A stretch of 41,142 bases of DNA from contig CACGCL010000010.1 in NCBI GenBank assembly GCA_902571525.1, positions 1 through 41,142 on the forward strand, given 5' to 3'. Each line of letters starts with the position of its first letter. Positions within the stretch are counted from its first letter, which is position 1. Below the pieces are notes generated by a model that had not been told where the DNA came from, ran no database searches, and saw only the letters and a program-made list of their open reading frames with translations. Positions 33,125-41,142 of the stretch are shown one piece after another. The stretch is from an uncultured Pelagibacteraceae bacterium (lineage in GTDB: Bacteria; Pseudomonadota; Alphaproteobacteria; Pelagibacterales; Pelagibacteraceae). A program made the translations under genes and the position numbers.

Positions 33125-34216
33125 ATGAAAAAAATTATTTCAATTTTGTTTACAGCTTTTTTAGTTTTTGGTTTTGTATCAAATGCTAGTGCTAAAACAT
33201 TGAAATGTCAGACCGTTCTTAATACTAAGGCAGATGAAGTAAAAATGCTTAAAGACTTCACTGATACAGTAACAACTCTAACTGATGGATCTCTAAAATT
33301 TGAAATTTTACCAGCAGGTGCAGTTGTTGGAGTTAAAGAAACTTTGGATGCGGTTGACAAAGGTTTAATTGACTGTGGATTTGCCTGGACGCACTATTGG
33401 TCAGGCGATCACCCAGCAGCTATGTTGTTTGGTTCACCTGTAGCAGGAGGTGGAGTAGGTATAGATAACTTAGCATTTCTATCATGGTTTCAATACGGTG
33501 GTGGAAAAGAACTTTACGACCAATTATGGAAAGAAATGGGAAGAGACATTAAAGGATTTATGCTTCAACCAGTCGGACCAGAGGCTTTAGGTTGGTTTCC
33601 GAAACCGATCAAAGATATGGCTGATTTTAGAAAATATAAATTCAGAACTCCTCCAGGAATTCCAGGACAAACATATAAAGATATAGGTATAGCATCTGTT
33701 GCTATGGGTGGTGGTGATATTTTGCCAGCACTTGAAGCGGGTACTATTGATGCAGCAGAGTGGTGTTGTCCAAAACCAGATTTAACATTTGGTTTCCAAA
33801 AAGTTTTAAAACATTACTATTTACAAGGATTACACCAAGTAGTAGTTAATGCTGACTTTTACATAACTGGAAAAACTTATGAGGCAATGACAGCTCACGA
33901 GAAAAAGTCTCTTGAAGTTGCTGCTAATGCGTCACTAGCAAAATCTTTAAGCTACAGAATTTACGAAAATGGTAAAGCTTTACAGGAGCTAACTACAAAA
34001 CATGGTGTGAAACTTGAAGATACACCATCTGATTATTTCGTAGAATATATGGCTGCAGCAAAAGCTACTTTAAATAAAAATGCTGAGAAAAATGCATTTT
34101 TTAAAGAAGTGTATGACTCTATGAAAGAGTTTGCTGATGTTGCTGTTCCTTTCTGGAGCGGTGCTCAAATGTCAAATGCTAAGCTAGGAATGGCTCACGC
34201 AGCGACTTTGAAGTAA
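33125..34216 (+). CDS. dctP: TRAP transporter solute-binding protein DctP/TakP-like
   Basis: 363 residues with a signal peptide (1-23, cut after ASA). The sequence follows the TakP/DctP branch: GAVVGVKETLDAVDKGLIDCGF, then FRKYKFRTPPGIPGQTYKDIG carrying the Arg that binds the substrate carboxylate, and PALEAGTIDAAEWC. Expected ligands are carboxylates such as 2-oxoacids, so lactate- or sulfolactate-like acids are conceivable, but the ligand is not determined. SD GAGAGGGA sits just before the ATG. A strong terminator separates it from dctQM. Confidence 0.93.
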   Translation: MKKIISILFTAFLVFGFVSNASAKTLKCQTVLNTKADEVKMLKDFTDTVTTLTDGSLKFEILPAGAVVGVKETLDAVDKGLIDCGFAWTHYWSGDHPAAMLFGSPVAGGGVGIDNLAFLSWFQYGGGKELYDQLWKEMGRDIKGFMLQPVGPEALGWFPKPIKDMADFRKYKFRTPPGIPGQTYKDIGIASVAMGGGDILPALEAGTIDAAEWCCPKPDLTFGFQKVLKHYYLQGLHQVVVNADFYITGKTYEAMTAHEKKSLEVAANASLAKSLSYRIYENGKALQELTTKHGVKLEDTPSDYFVEYMAAAKATLNKNAEKNAFFKEVYDSMKEFADVAVPFWSGAQMSNAKLGMAHAATLK

Positions 34217-34238
34217 AAGTAAAAATATTTAATTAATT

Positions 34239-34267
34239 AAGAGCGGACTATAAAGTCCGCTCTTTTT
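34239..34267 (+). terminator. Intrinsic terminator/attenuator between dctP and dctQ
   Basis: AAGAGCGGACT (34239-34249), ATAA loop, AGTCCGCTCTT (34254-34264) and a T run to 34267. A perfect 11-bp stem 22 bases after the dctP stop and 16 bases before the dctQ ATG. Partial read-through would yield much binding protein and little permease. Confidence 0.92.
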
Positions 34268-34283
34268 GTTTAAGTTTCAATTT

Positions 34284-34898
34284 ATGAAAGACCGACCACC
34301 AAAAAATGATTTTTCAGATGAAATGATCGCTGAAAGGCGAGGGGGGTTAAGCAAAATGCCTAGTGATATGCCGTTATGGATGGCTGTTACTATAATAACA
34401 ATTGATAAATTTAGTAAAATTATAGGAAATATTGTTTGCTGGATATTAATACCTTTGATTTTTGCTATGACTTATGAAGTTCTTGCAAGAAAATTATTCT
34501 TAGCCCCTACTATATGGGCTTACGATATAAGTAGATTTTTATATGGAGCATTATTTATGCTGGGTGCAGGGTATGCACTTTCAAAAGGAGTTCACATAAG
34601 AGCTGATTTTTTATATAGAAATTTTAAAACTAAAACACAGGGCACAATAGATTTTTGGTTATATTTGTTATTTTATTTTCCAGGGTTAATTGTTTTTCTT
34701 TATATGACTATTGGATTTGTAGGTGAGTCTATTCAAAGAGGCGAGAGGGGCATGGATACTACATGGATGCCTTATATGTGGCCTATAAAAACTTGTTTAT
34801 TAATTGGAATTATATTTTTACTAGTTCAAGGTATTTCAGAATTGTTTAAAAGCTATTGGGCAGCAAAAAAAGGTGAATGGCCAGGAGAGACTAAGTGA
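34284..34898 (+). CDS. dctQ: TRAP transporter small permease DctQ
   Basis: About 204 residues with a cytoplasmic N-terminal tail and four membrane helices, the DctQ layout. The motif around FLYGALFMLGAGYALSKGVHIRADF matches DctQ (the GxxxL..HVRVD block). The ATG at 34284 is chosen; a TTG at 34266 lies within the terminator T run and would add six residues. The stop overlaps the dctM start by 4 bases. Confidence 0.9.
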   Translation: MKDRPPKNDFSDEMIAERRGGLSKMPSDMPLWMAVTIITIDKFSKIIGNIVCWILIPLIFAMTYEVLARKLFLAPTIWAYDISRFLYGALFMLGAGYALSKGVHIRADFLYRNFKTKTQGTIDFWLYLLFYFPGLIVFLYMTIGFVGESIQRGERGMDTTWMPYMWPIKTCLLIGIIFLLVQGISELFKSYWAAKKGEWPGETK

Positions 34899-36229
34899 TA
34901 GCTGAATTTATAGATCCTGCAGTATTAGGGTTTATTTTAGTTGGAGTGATGTTATTTGCCATATTCGTTGGCTTTCCAATCTCTTTCACTTTAATATTTT
35001 TAGGTTTCGTATTTGGTTATTTAGGTTTTGGTAAGTTAGTCTTTTATTTAATGACGCTCCAATTTTCCATGGTTATGACTGAGCAAACTCTTGCTGCTGT
35101 TCCGCTCTTTGTCTTCATGGGAATTATGATGGAACAAGCTGGGTTAATGGAAAGATTATTTTCTGCTTTTCAATTAATGTTAGCAAAAGTTAAAGGTTCT
35201 TTATATTACGCTGTATTATTTGTATCTGTAATATTTGCAGCGGCAACAGGAATTGTTGGTGCATCCGTAACCATACTAGGAATTATGGCAGCTAAGTCTA
35301 TGAATAGATCCGGGTATGATGTTAAACTTGCAGCTGGAACAATTACTGCTGGTGGTACTTTAGGTATTTTAATTCCTCCCAGTATTATGCTGGTTGTGAT
35401 GGGACCGATAATGGAAATTCCAGTAATTGATTTATTTGCGGCAGCAATTTTACCAGGAATATTACTTGCGTCGTTGTATGCAGCATATACCACAATTAGA
35501 TGTATGATTAATCCAAAGTTAGGACCAGTGTTACCCCAAGACATGAGAGCTGCCAGTATGAAAGAGGTATGGATTGAATTCTTTCTTGGACTTGTTCCAC
35601 CTGCGGCATTAGTCTTTGCTGCACTTGGAAGTATTTTATTTGGCTTTGCAACTCCCACCGAAGCCGCAGGCTGTGGTGCAATGGGTGCACTTCTTCTCTC
35701 TCTTGGATACAAAAAATTAACCTTGCCAAAATTACAAGAGGCGCTTGTAAAAACTTTAGAAATAACTGCTTTAATAATGGTTTTAGTTGCTGCTTCAAAC
35801 TTTTTTGGGGCAGTCTTTGCAAGATTAGGTACCCCAACTTTACTTACGGAGTTTTTATTAGGCTTAGAGATGAATAAATACTTAATATTAGGAATGATAA
35901 TGGTAATGATTTTTTTATTAGGTTGGCCTCTAGAATGGGTTCCAATAGTAATGATTATAATTCCTATCATTTTACCTTTAGTTGAGGCATTAGGATTTAA
36001 CTTGACTTGGTTTGCAATTTTAGTTGCTGTAAATTTACAAACCGCCTGGCTTTCTCCACCAGTAGCATTATCAGCCTATTTTTTAAAAGGCGTTGTTCCA
36101 GAGTGGGATTTAAAAGATATTTATCTTGGGATGATGCAATTTATGGTGCTACAGATAATTGGTCTGATTATCATCATAATATTTCCAGAAATTGTGTTGT
36201 GGTTACCATCTGTCTTGTATGGACAGTAA
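34895..36229 (+). CDS. dctM: TRAP transporter large permease DctM
   Basis: 444 residues, about 12 hydrophobic helices, sodium-coupled transport subunit. Conserved DctM features: FVGFPISFTLIFLG, AAVPLFVFMGIMMEQAGL, GASVTILGIMAAKSM, GGTLGILIPPSIMLVVMG and FATPTEAAGCGAMGA. Start GTG at 34895 within GTGA overlapping the dctQ stop. A 254-residue antisense frame at 35206-35970 is a shadow. Confidence 0.94.
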   Translation: MIAEFIDPAVLGFILVGVMLFAIFVGFPISFTLIFLGFVFGYLGFGKLVFYLMTLQFSMVMTEQTLAAVPLFVFMGIMMEQAGLMERLFSAFQLMLAKVKGSLYYAVLFVSVIFAAATGIVGASVTILGIMAAKSMNRSGYDVKLAAGTITAGGTLGILIPPSIMLVVMGPIMEIPVIDLFAAAILPGILLASLYAAYTTIRCMINPKLGPVLPQDMRAASMKEVWIEFFLGLVPPAALVFAALGSILFGFATPTEAAGCGAMGALLLSLGYKKLTLPKLQEALVKTLEITALIMVLVAASNFFGAVFARLGTPTLLTEFLLGLEMNKYLILGMIMVMIFLLGWPLEWVPIVMIIIPIILPLVEALGFNLTWFAILVAVNLQTAWLSPPVALSAYFLKGVVPEWDLKDIYLGMMQFMVLQIIGLIIIIIFPEIVLWLPSVLYGQ

Positions 36230-36253
36230 TCTATATATGATTATTATGGAATA

Positions 36254-37714
36254 GTGAGTCCTAATAAAGAAAATATACATTTAACAAACTGGGAAATAGT
36301 TTCGGTAAATCCAACAAATAAAAATTGGACCTGGAAAGATTTATTTTGTTTTTGGACCGTTGGTACTCAAAGTATTATATCCTTTGCTTTATTGGGTTCA
36401 TTATATTTACTTTACGATCTTAATTTTTATGAAGTATTTTTAGGGTCAATATTAGCATCAATCTTGGTATACTTTTTTTCAAATTTAGTTGGCATACCTT
36501 CATTAAAACACGGAATACCTTTTCCAGTCTTTTTAAGAATATCAACCGGCTATTTAGGAGCAAAATATATTAGTCTTCTTAGAGGATTTGTTGGTTTATT
36601 TTTTTTCGGGATACAAACTTTTTTTATTTCTAAGTCAATAGGTTATTTAATAAGAATTACATTATTCAGTATAGACAGCAATATTTTAGATAATGAAATT
36701 TTTTTAATTTTTTTTATGTCAATGAATTTGATTGATTGGCTGTCTTTTGTTTTAACTTTGGTAATACAGTTTTTCATATTTAGTAATGGACAAAAAGTAA
36801 TAAAAAATTTTGTTAACTTTTCAGCTATGTTTGTTTATTTTGGATTAATTTTATTTTTCTTAATTTTAATTTCAGATAACAATTTGTACGTTTTAGATAC
36901 ATTGTCAGATAGGTTAAATATATCCGAAGGATTTAGCCAATTTAAAATAAACAATCTAATTGGTATCTCGGGTACATTATTTGCTTACTACTCAATTTTG
37001 ATATTAAACTTTGGTGATTATTCAAGGTATGTAAAAAATACCAAAGAATTAAATAAAGGAAATTTATCTTTAACTTTTTCTTTAATATTATTTTCTTTTT
37101 TAGTGTTAACTATTATTATTGGTTCGGATATTTATTTTAGAAGCAATAATATAAGTATCTCATCAATACTTACAAACCCCACCGATATTATAGGAAAATT
37201 AGACAATACTATTTTAACTGTAGTTGTTTTAATATTTGTATTATTTGCATCGTCTTCAACAAATTTAATTGCAAATTATATACCTACTCAAAATGTAATT
37301 ATTAACTTTTTACCCAAAAGCATGACTTTAAAAAAATCTGGATTAATTATATTGATCATTGGTTTTTTAATTGGAAGTCTTTGGACACCTCTTTTAAGTC
37401 AAAACGGATCATTATCAATTTTAGATACTATTGCTAGTTTTTTTGGCCCTATTTTTGGAATAATGGTTGTTGATTACTACTTAATAAAAAAAAGAGCTCT
37501 AATTAACAAAGACATTTTTTTTGCAAATGAAAAGAGTGTATATATGTATTCTAAAGGGTGGCATCTTAAAGCATTATATTCTATTTTAATTGGTACAATT
37601 TTTGCATTTGCAACTATATGGAATCCTAACTTTTATATTTTTCAATCTTTTTCTTGGATTATTGGTTTTGTTGTTTCCAGTACTATTTATTATTTATTAG
37701 CTAGCGAAGAATGA
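36254..37714 (+). CDS. NCS1 family permease (cytosine/purine/allantoin-type)
   Basis: 486 residues, about 12 helices. NCS1 features: NWTWKDLFCFWTVGTQ before TM1, a GIPSLKHGIPFPVFLRISTG block, GDYSRYVKN in the centre and FFGPIFGIMVVDYYLIKK near the end. NCS1 proteins import nucleobases, hydantoins or allantoin with H+ or Na+. Start is GTG at 36254; the in-frame upstream ATG is closed by TAG. It overlaps an SDR gene by 4 bases, implying that the imported compound is oxidised or reduced by that enzyme. Confidence 0.88.
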   Translation: MSPNKENIHLTNWEIVSVNPTNKNWTWKDLFCFWTVGTQSIISFALLGSLYLLYDLNFYEVFLGSILASILVYFFSNLVGIPSLKHGIPFPVFLRISTGYLGAKYISLLRGFVGLFFFGIQTFFISKSIGYLIRITLFSIDSNILDNEIFLIFFMSMNLIDWLSFVLTLVIQFFIFSNGQKVIKNFVNFSAMFVYFGLILFFLILISDNNLYVLDTLSDRLNISEGFSQFKINNLIGISGTLFAYYSILILNFGDYSRYVKNTKELNKGNLSLTFSLILFSFLVLTIIIGSDIYFRSNNISISSILTNPTDIIGKLDNTILTVVVLIFVLFASSSTNLIANYIPTQNVIINFLPKSMTLKKSGLIILIIGFLIGSLWTPLLSQNGSLSILDTIASFFGPIFGIMVVDYYLIKKRALINKDIFFANEKSVYMYSKGWHLKALYSILIGTIFAFATIWNPNFYIFQSFSWIIGFVVSSTIYYLLASEE

Positions 37715-38457
37715 ATATATTTGATTTAAAAAAAAAAGTTGCAGTGGTAACGGGTGGTGCCCAAGGTTTTGGCCTAGATATTACAAAAAAATTTCTTCAA
37801 TCTGGAGCAAAAGTAATTATCTGGGACAATGATGAAAGAGAACTTAAAAAAGCTGTCAAAAAAATAAAAAATAAAAATTTGTCAAAACAAATTGTTGATA
37901 TTACCGATCCCGAAAGTATAAAAAATGCAGTTAAAAAAATAACTAAAAAATCTAAAATCGATATACTAATAAATAATGCAGGTATAACTGGGTCAACCAT
38001 AGAATTATGGAAATATGATTACAAAGAATGGAAAAGAATTATTGACATAAATTTACACGGTACTTTTAATTGTTGTAAGGAAATTGTTCCGCACATGATT
38101 AAAAATAATTATGGAAGAATTGTTAATATAGCGTCAGTTTCTGGAAAAGATGGTAATGCAAAAGCCAGCGCATATAGCTCCTCAAAAGCAGGTGTTATTG
38201 CACTTACAAAGTCGCTCGGTAAAGAATTAGCAAACAAAAATATAGCTGTAAACGTGGTTACTCCAGCTGGTGCTAAAACAAGAATACTAAATCAAATGTC
38301 TAAAGAACATGTAAAAAGAATGCTTTCAAAAGTACCTAGAGCAAGATTTCTTGAATTAAATGAACTTTCTTCAATGGTATGTTGGCTTTCATCAAATGAA
38401 AATTCATTTTCTACCGCCGCAGTTTTTGATATTAGCGGCGGCAGGTCTACTTATTAA
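37711..38457 (+). CDS. Short-chain dehydrogenase/reductase
   Basis: 248 residues, classical SDR: TGGAQGFG near the N terminus, WDNDERELKKA after the second strand (acidic, NAD-preferring), NNAGITG, catalytic Ser in IASVSGKDGN, YSSSKAG and VNVVTPAGAKT; it closes VFDISGGRSTY. Translationally coupled to the NCS1 permease (ATGA). Its end is crossed by the stop of a convergent small gene. Substrate unknown. Confidence 0.9.
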   Translation: MNIFDLKKKVAVVTGGAQGFGLDITKKFLQSGAKVIIWDNDERELKKAVKKIKNKNLSKQIVDITDPESIKNAVKKITKKSKIDILINNAGITGSTIELWKYDYKEWKRIIDINLHGTFNCCKEIVPHMIKNNYGRIVNIASVSGKDGNAKASAYSSSKAGVIALTKSLGKELANKNIAVNVVTPAGAKTRILNQMSKEHVKRMLSKVPRARFLELNELSSMVCWLSSNENSFSTAAVFDISGGRSTY

Positions 38458-38588
38458 CTTATTTTTGGTTTTTCTAAAGGTAATAAAGTGTTCTCGAGTT
38501 TATAAAGACTGTCTTCATTTGCTATAACAGGTGCTAAAATGATTATCGACCAATAAATTAAAAGTATAAATATTGAAACTAATCTCAA
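38454..38588 (-). CDS. Small exported peptide/protein (44 aa) coupled to a lipoprotein gene
   Basis: TTG start at 38588 overlaps the stop of the upstream lipoprotein gene as TTGA, a classical coupling arrangement. Residues about 3-23 form a signal-like hydrophobic stretch (RLVSIFILLIYWSIIILAP) ending VIANEDS, a plausible signal-peptidase site, leaving a charged 22-residue mature part. It ends overlapping the SDR stop on the other strand. No family recognised. Confidence 0.5.
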   Translation of the reverse strand: MRLVSIFILLIYWSIIILAPVIANEDSLYKLENTLLPLEKPKIS

Positions 38589-38791
38589 AGATTTTCTCCA
38601 TTAGTTACACAATTTTCCTTATTAATTTTTTGATCAAAGTTTTCTAAACTTTCATTATTGATAATCCATACAAAAGATTTTTCGTAAGTATTATCTACGG
38701 CTATTTTAGTACATTTTTTACCAAGTTTTACCGAATGAGTTGAGCAACCAGTAAGCACAATTATCAACATTAAGGGAATTAAAAGTTTCAT
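38585..38791 (-). CDS. Small putative lipoprotein (68 aa)
   Basis: Signal peptide with lipobox LTGC (Cys16) after a hydrophobic core (LLIPLMLIIVLTGC); mature part of 53 residues with two further Cys (Cys27, Cys61) that could form a disulfide. ATG at 38791. It precedes the TTG-started small gene. No family recognised; outer- or inner-membrane anchoring is inferred from the lipobox. Confidence 0.7.
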   Translation of the reverse strand: MKLLIPLMLIIVLTGCSTHSVKLGKKCTKIAVDNTYEKSFVWIINNESLENFDQKINKENCVTNGENL

Positions 38792-38899
38792 AAGTAATAA
38801 ATAACTTTAAATAATGATTTTCGAATGTCTGAAAAATGTCAAAAGTAAGATTTTTTAAAATATTTGAAATTTTTTATTTTTAGTTTATATCTCCCACAC

Positions 38900-39547
38900 A
38901 TGAAATATTTTTTAATATTTTTTATATCAACTTTCTTTTTCACTAATTTATATGCAGATAATTTAGAGATATTTCAGTTTAATGATAAGGAATTGGGTAG
39001 TTTAAAAGTAAAAAAAATAAGAGGCGCTAAAAGTCTCACTATTTATAGTTTAGGAAAAAACGATAATGGCAATTTTTTAAGAGCAGAGGTTGAAAATGGA
39101 GGCTCAGGTTTAGGAAAAGAGTTTTTAGTAGATCTTAACAAAACACCAATTTTAAATATTACATGGAAAGTTGAAAAAGACCTTAGTGGTCTTGATGAAA
39201 AATCAAAAAAAGGACATGATTTTGCCGCGAGATTCTTCGTAGTTAAAAAAACAGGTCTAACACCTCTATCAAATAAAGCAATAAACTATGTTTTTTCAAG
39301 TAATGAAGAAACTGGAGAGTCTTGGCCAAGCCCGTATACTAAAAGTTCAATAGATTATGTCTTATCTTCTACAAAAAATAATTTAGACGAATGGGTAACA
39401 GTGAAAACTGATGTTAGAAAAGACTATAAAAAATTACATAATCTAGATGTAGATATTTTAGATGGGGTTGCAATTATGGCTGATACTGATCAATCAAAAA
39501 AGAAGTCAATTTCTTATTTTCAGAATATATATTTTTCAGCTGATTAA
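38900..39547 (+). CDS. DUF3047 family exported protein
   Basis: 215 residues from the ATG at 38900: signal peptide MKYFLIFFISTFFFTNLYA then a beta-rich domain with the DUF3047 pattern LNITWKVEKDLSG, GHDFAARFFVVKK, INYVFSSNEETGESWPSPYT, WVTVKTDVRKDY and AIMADTDQSKKKSISYFQNIYF. An ATG at 38864 in frame would disrupt the signal peptide. The family is of unknown function, with a lectin/carbohydrate-binding-like sandwich fold suspected. It precedes the thioesterase gene by 11 bases. Confidence 0.85.
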   Translation: MKYFLIFFISTFFFTNLYADNLEIFQFNDKELGSLKVKKIRGAKSLTIYSLGKNDNGNFLRAEVENGGSGLGKEFLVDLNKTPILNITWKVEKDLSGLDEKSKKGHDFAARFFVVKKTGLTPLSNKAINYVFSSNEETGESWPSPYTKSSIDYVLSSTKNNLDEWVTVKTDVRKDYKKLHNLDVDILDGVAIMADTDQSKKKSISYFQNIYFSAD

Positions 39548-39558
39548 TAATTTTTGAG

Positions 39559-39957
39559 ATGCAAGAATTTAAATATAAAGTTAAAGTTTTTTATGAAGAT
39601 ACTGATGCAGGTGGTGTTGTATATTATGCAAATTACTTAAAGTTTTTTGAAAGGGCTAGAACAGAGGCGATTGCAGAAATTGGTTTAAGTAATAAAAAAT
39701 TACTAGATAAGTTTGGAGTTTTAATAATAGTTAAATCTTGCAATATAGATTACAAAAAACCAGCTAAACTTGAGGATCAGCTTGAGATAAAATCAATCAT
39801 TAGCTCGATTTCCAACTCATCATTTAAGATGAAACAGAAAGTATTTAAAGATGATGACCTACTGACGTCAAGTGAAATTCACCTAGTCGTAGTTGACAAA
39901 AAAGGCAAACCTTCAAGAATTCCAGATGAATTAAGAAAGAAAATTAAAATTAATTAA
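39559..39957 (+). CDS. ybgC: YbgC-like acyl-CoA thioesterase (hotdog fold)
   Basis: 132 residues. The active-site motif YEDTDAGGVVYYANYLKFFERART (Asp16/18 region) is the tol-pal-type thioesterase signature; the remainder is the expected hotdog sheet. Hydrolyses short acyl-CoA in characterised homologues and is commonly linked to tolQRAB-pal, none of which is here. Its end overlaps the convergent uracil-DNA glycosylase by 8 bases. Confidence 0.92.
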   Translation: MQEFKYKVKVFYEDTDAGGVVYYANYLKFFERARTEAIAEIGLSNKKLLDKFGVLIIVKSCNIDYKKPAKLEDQLEIKSIISSISNSSFKMKQKVFKDDDLLTSSEIHLVVVDKKGKPSRIPDELRKKIKIN

Positions 39958-40624
39958 ATTTTTTAATTTTAAGAAATAGTCTTAACATCTTTTGCTCATT
40001 AATTCTTCCAGTATTAACATTTCTAGGACTAGGGTGATAACAACCAACTAACTTTATACCGTTATCTAAATTATAAACTTTCCCATGTCCAAATTGAAAA
40101 TTCTCAGTAAGATTAACTTTTTTTTTATAAAAATATTTGCAAGCATCAAATGCAATTTTTCCAAGGCATACAATAACTTTTAAATTTTTTAGTAATTTAA
40201 TTTCTTTGTTAAAAAACTTTGAACATTTCTTTAATTCAATTTTTAATGGTTTATCTTCAGGGGGAACACATTTTAAAGCTGTAGTTATGTAGGCATTTTT
40301 TAATTTTAAACCATCTTTTACATGATCCGAATTTCTTTGATTAGAAATTTTTGCCTTAAATAAACATTTGTATAAAAAATCAGAAGATTTATCTCCTGTA
40401 AAAACTCTTCCAGTTCTTGTCCCTCCGTGAGCTGCAGGCGCTAGACCAACAAATAATATTTTACCATTAATGTCACCAAATCCAGTAATTGGTTTCCCCC
40501 AATATTTTTCTTTTATATATTGTTTTCTTTTGTTTTTTATTATCTTTTTTCTAAAATTGATTAAACGAATACAAGATCTACATTTTATTATTTTATTATT
40601 TAATTGAGATATATTATTAATCAT
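39950..40624 (-). CDS. Family 5 uracil-DNA glycosylase (UDGb type, 4Fe-4S)
   Basis: 224 residues. Motif A GLAPAAHGGTRTGRVFTGD and motif B CYHPSPRNVNTGR identify UDGb. Four cysteines for a cluster: CRSC at 15-18 and C-x(14)-C in KCVPPEDKPLKIELKKCSK. Removes uracil and some other deaminated bases from DNA. It is divergent from the phosphatase gene by 3 bases, so promoters must overlap the coding regions. Confidence 0.93.
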   Translation of the reverse strand: MINNISQLNNKIIKCRSCIRLINFRKKIIKNKRKQYIKEKYWGKPITGFGDINGKILFVGLAPAAHGGTRTGRVFTGDKSSDFLYKCLFKAKISNQRNSDHVKDGLKLKNAYITTALKCVPPEDKPLKIELKKCSKFFNKEIKLLKNLKVIVCLGKIAFDACKYFYKKKVNLTENFQFGHGKVYNLDNGIKLVGCYHPSPRNVNTGRINEQKMLRLFLKIKKFN

Positions 40625-40627
40625 TAG

Positions 40628-41142
40628 ATGAGATACATTAATTTAATTATATTTATTTTTCTATCAATTTTTTATATTGATCAAGCTTACTCTAGTGAAA
40701 AAATTATAAATAAAATTAAAGAGGGAAATAAAATTATTTTTATAAGACATGCTCTTGCTCCAGGATCGGGAGACCCAGATGATATAAATTTAAATGATTG
40801 CGAAACACAAAGAAATTTAAATATTGTAGGTATTAACCAATCAAAAAAAATTGGTAATTTTTTTAAAACAAATAGTATTAAAGTTGGAAATGTTCTTTCA
40901 AGTGAATGGTGCAGATGTAAAGACACTGCATTTCATGCATTTTCCAATTACAAGACATTTAATGGGCTCAATTCTTTCTACAGTCAAAAATTTTATAAAA
41001 ATAAAAACAAACAAATAAAAAAATTAAAAAATTTTATTAAGAATTGGGACAAAGGTACAAATTTAGTCCTAGTTACTCATTATGTTGTAATATTGGAGTT
41101 GTTAGGAGTTGGAGTAGAGTCAGGAGAAATTGTAATATCAAA
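40628..41142 (+). CDS. Exported histidine phosphatase superfamily protein (3' end outside window)
   Basis: Reading frame open from ATG at 40628 to the window end. Signal peptide (residues 1-22, ending AYS), then FIRHALAPGSGDPDD with the RHA variant of the RHG phosphohistidine motif, LSSEWCRCKDTA, and VTHYVVI holding the second catalytic His. The protein is cut just before its last strand(s). Periplasmic phosphatases of this type are common; substrate unknown. Confidence 0.85.
   Translation, partial: MRYINLIIFIFLSIFYIDQAYSSEKIINKIKEGNKIIFIRHALAPGSGDPDDINLNDCETQRNLNIVGINQSKKIGNFFKTNSIKVGNVLSSEWCRCKDTAFHAFSNYKTFNGLNSFYSQKFYKNKNKQIKKLKNFIKNWDKGTNLVLVTHYVVILELLGVGVESGEIVIS

Noticed and set aside
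35206..35970. 254-aa reverse-strand open frame inside dctM
   Set aside because: It mirrors the hydrophobic codons of dctM, has low-complexity Ile/Ala/Pro content and no start context; dctM itself has strong family motifs.
1..41142. Search for CRISPR arrays, tRNAs, insertion sequences, toxin-antitoxin pairs, phage or defence genes
   Set aside because: No regularly spaced repeats, cloverleaf sequences, transposase motifs or defence families were seen; the gaps are too short to hide large elements.

Overview
The window looks like chromosomal DNA of a SAR11-type marine alphaproteobacterium (Pelagibacterales). Supporting signs are the very A+T-rich composition, short or overlapping gene junctions, absence of mobile elements, and a set of genes typical of the group: a TPP-riboswitch-controlled ThiV-type transporter, AprMBA, a TRAP system, a GlnT-type glutamine synthetase and alphaproteobacterial RecX. 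I assign no strain. No tRNA, rRNA, CRISPR, insertion sequence, prophage or defence island was found.

Layout. (1) 1-1992: a truncated ScfR/RamB-type regulator diverges from a 54-residue small ORF and isocitrate lyase (aceA); repeated TTTGTAAA motifs lie between them. (2) 1930-6480: TPP riboswitch plus thiV-like symporter, rseP, HU and amtB, with three clear hairpin terminators. (3) 6479-15773: housekeeping and small-molecule genes: peroxiredoxin, cutA, a GT2-like protein, rhodanese, an HCCA-isomerase-like protein, an ABA4-like membrane protein, recX, cysQ, DUF3553, mnmA, a membrane protein, a tiny basic protein, a cystathionine beta-lyase-like enzyme and an MFS carrier. (4) 15751-20173: pabB-pabA-(GlnT/GMAS-type synthetase)-pabC-like-HIT, an aminodeoxychorismate/folate block. 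(5) 20267-28443: a sulfonate and sulfite block: aprM-aprB-aprA, two unknown small genes, a TauE/SafE exporter, suyAB and xsc. (6) 28460-32994: a tightly overlapping minus-strand operon (GMC oxidoreductase, TerC, SDR, M23-like protein, MhpD/FAH-like hydratase). (7) 33125-38457: TRAP transporter (dctP / terminator / dctQM), NCS1 permease and SDR. (8) 38454-41142: two small secreted or lipoprotein genes, DUF3047, ybgC-like thioesterase, family-5 uracil-DNA glycosylase, and a histidine phosphatase cut by the window end.

The most coherent system is block 5. SuyAB and Xsc both release sulfite, from sulfolactate and sulfoacetaldehyde. TauE/SafE could export it and AprBA with the AprM membrane anchor could oxidise it to APS. 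So C2/C3 sulfonate carbon use and two sulfite outlets sit in about 8 kb. The enzymes are known families; the compact arrangement, the two unknown genes inside it and a perfect palindrome between suyA and xsc are what deserve attention. Several genes too short for ordinary ORF calling are supported by stop/start overlaps or a strong ribosome-binding site.
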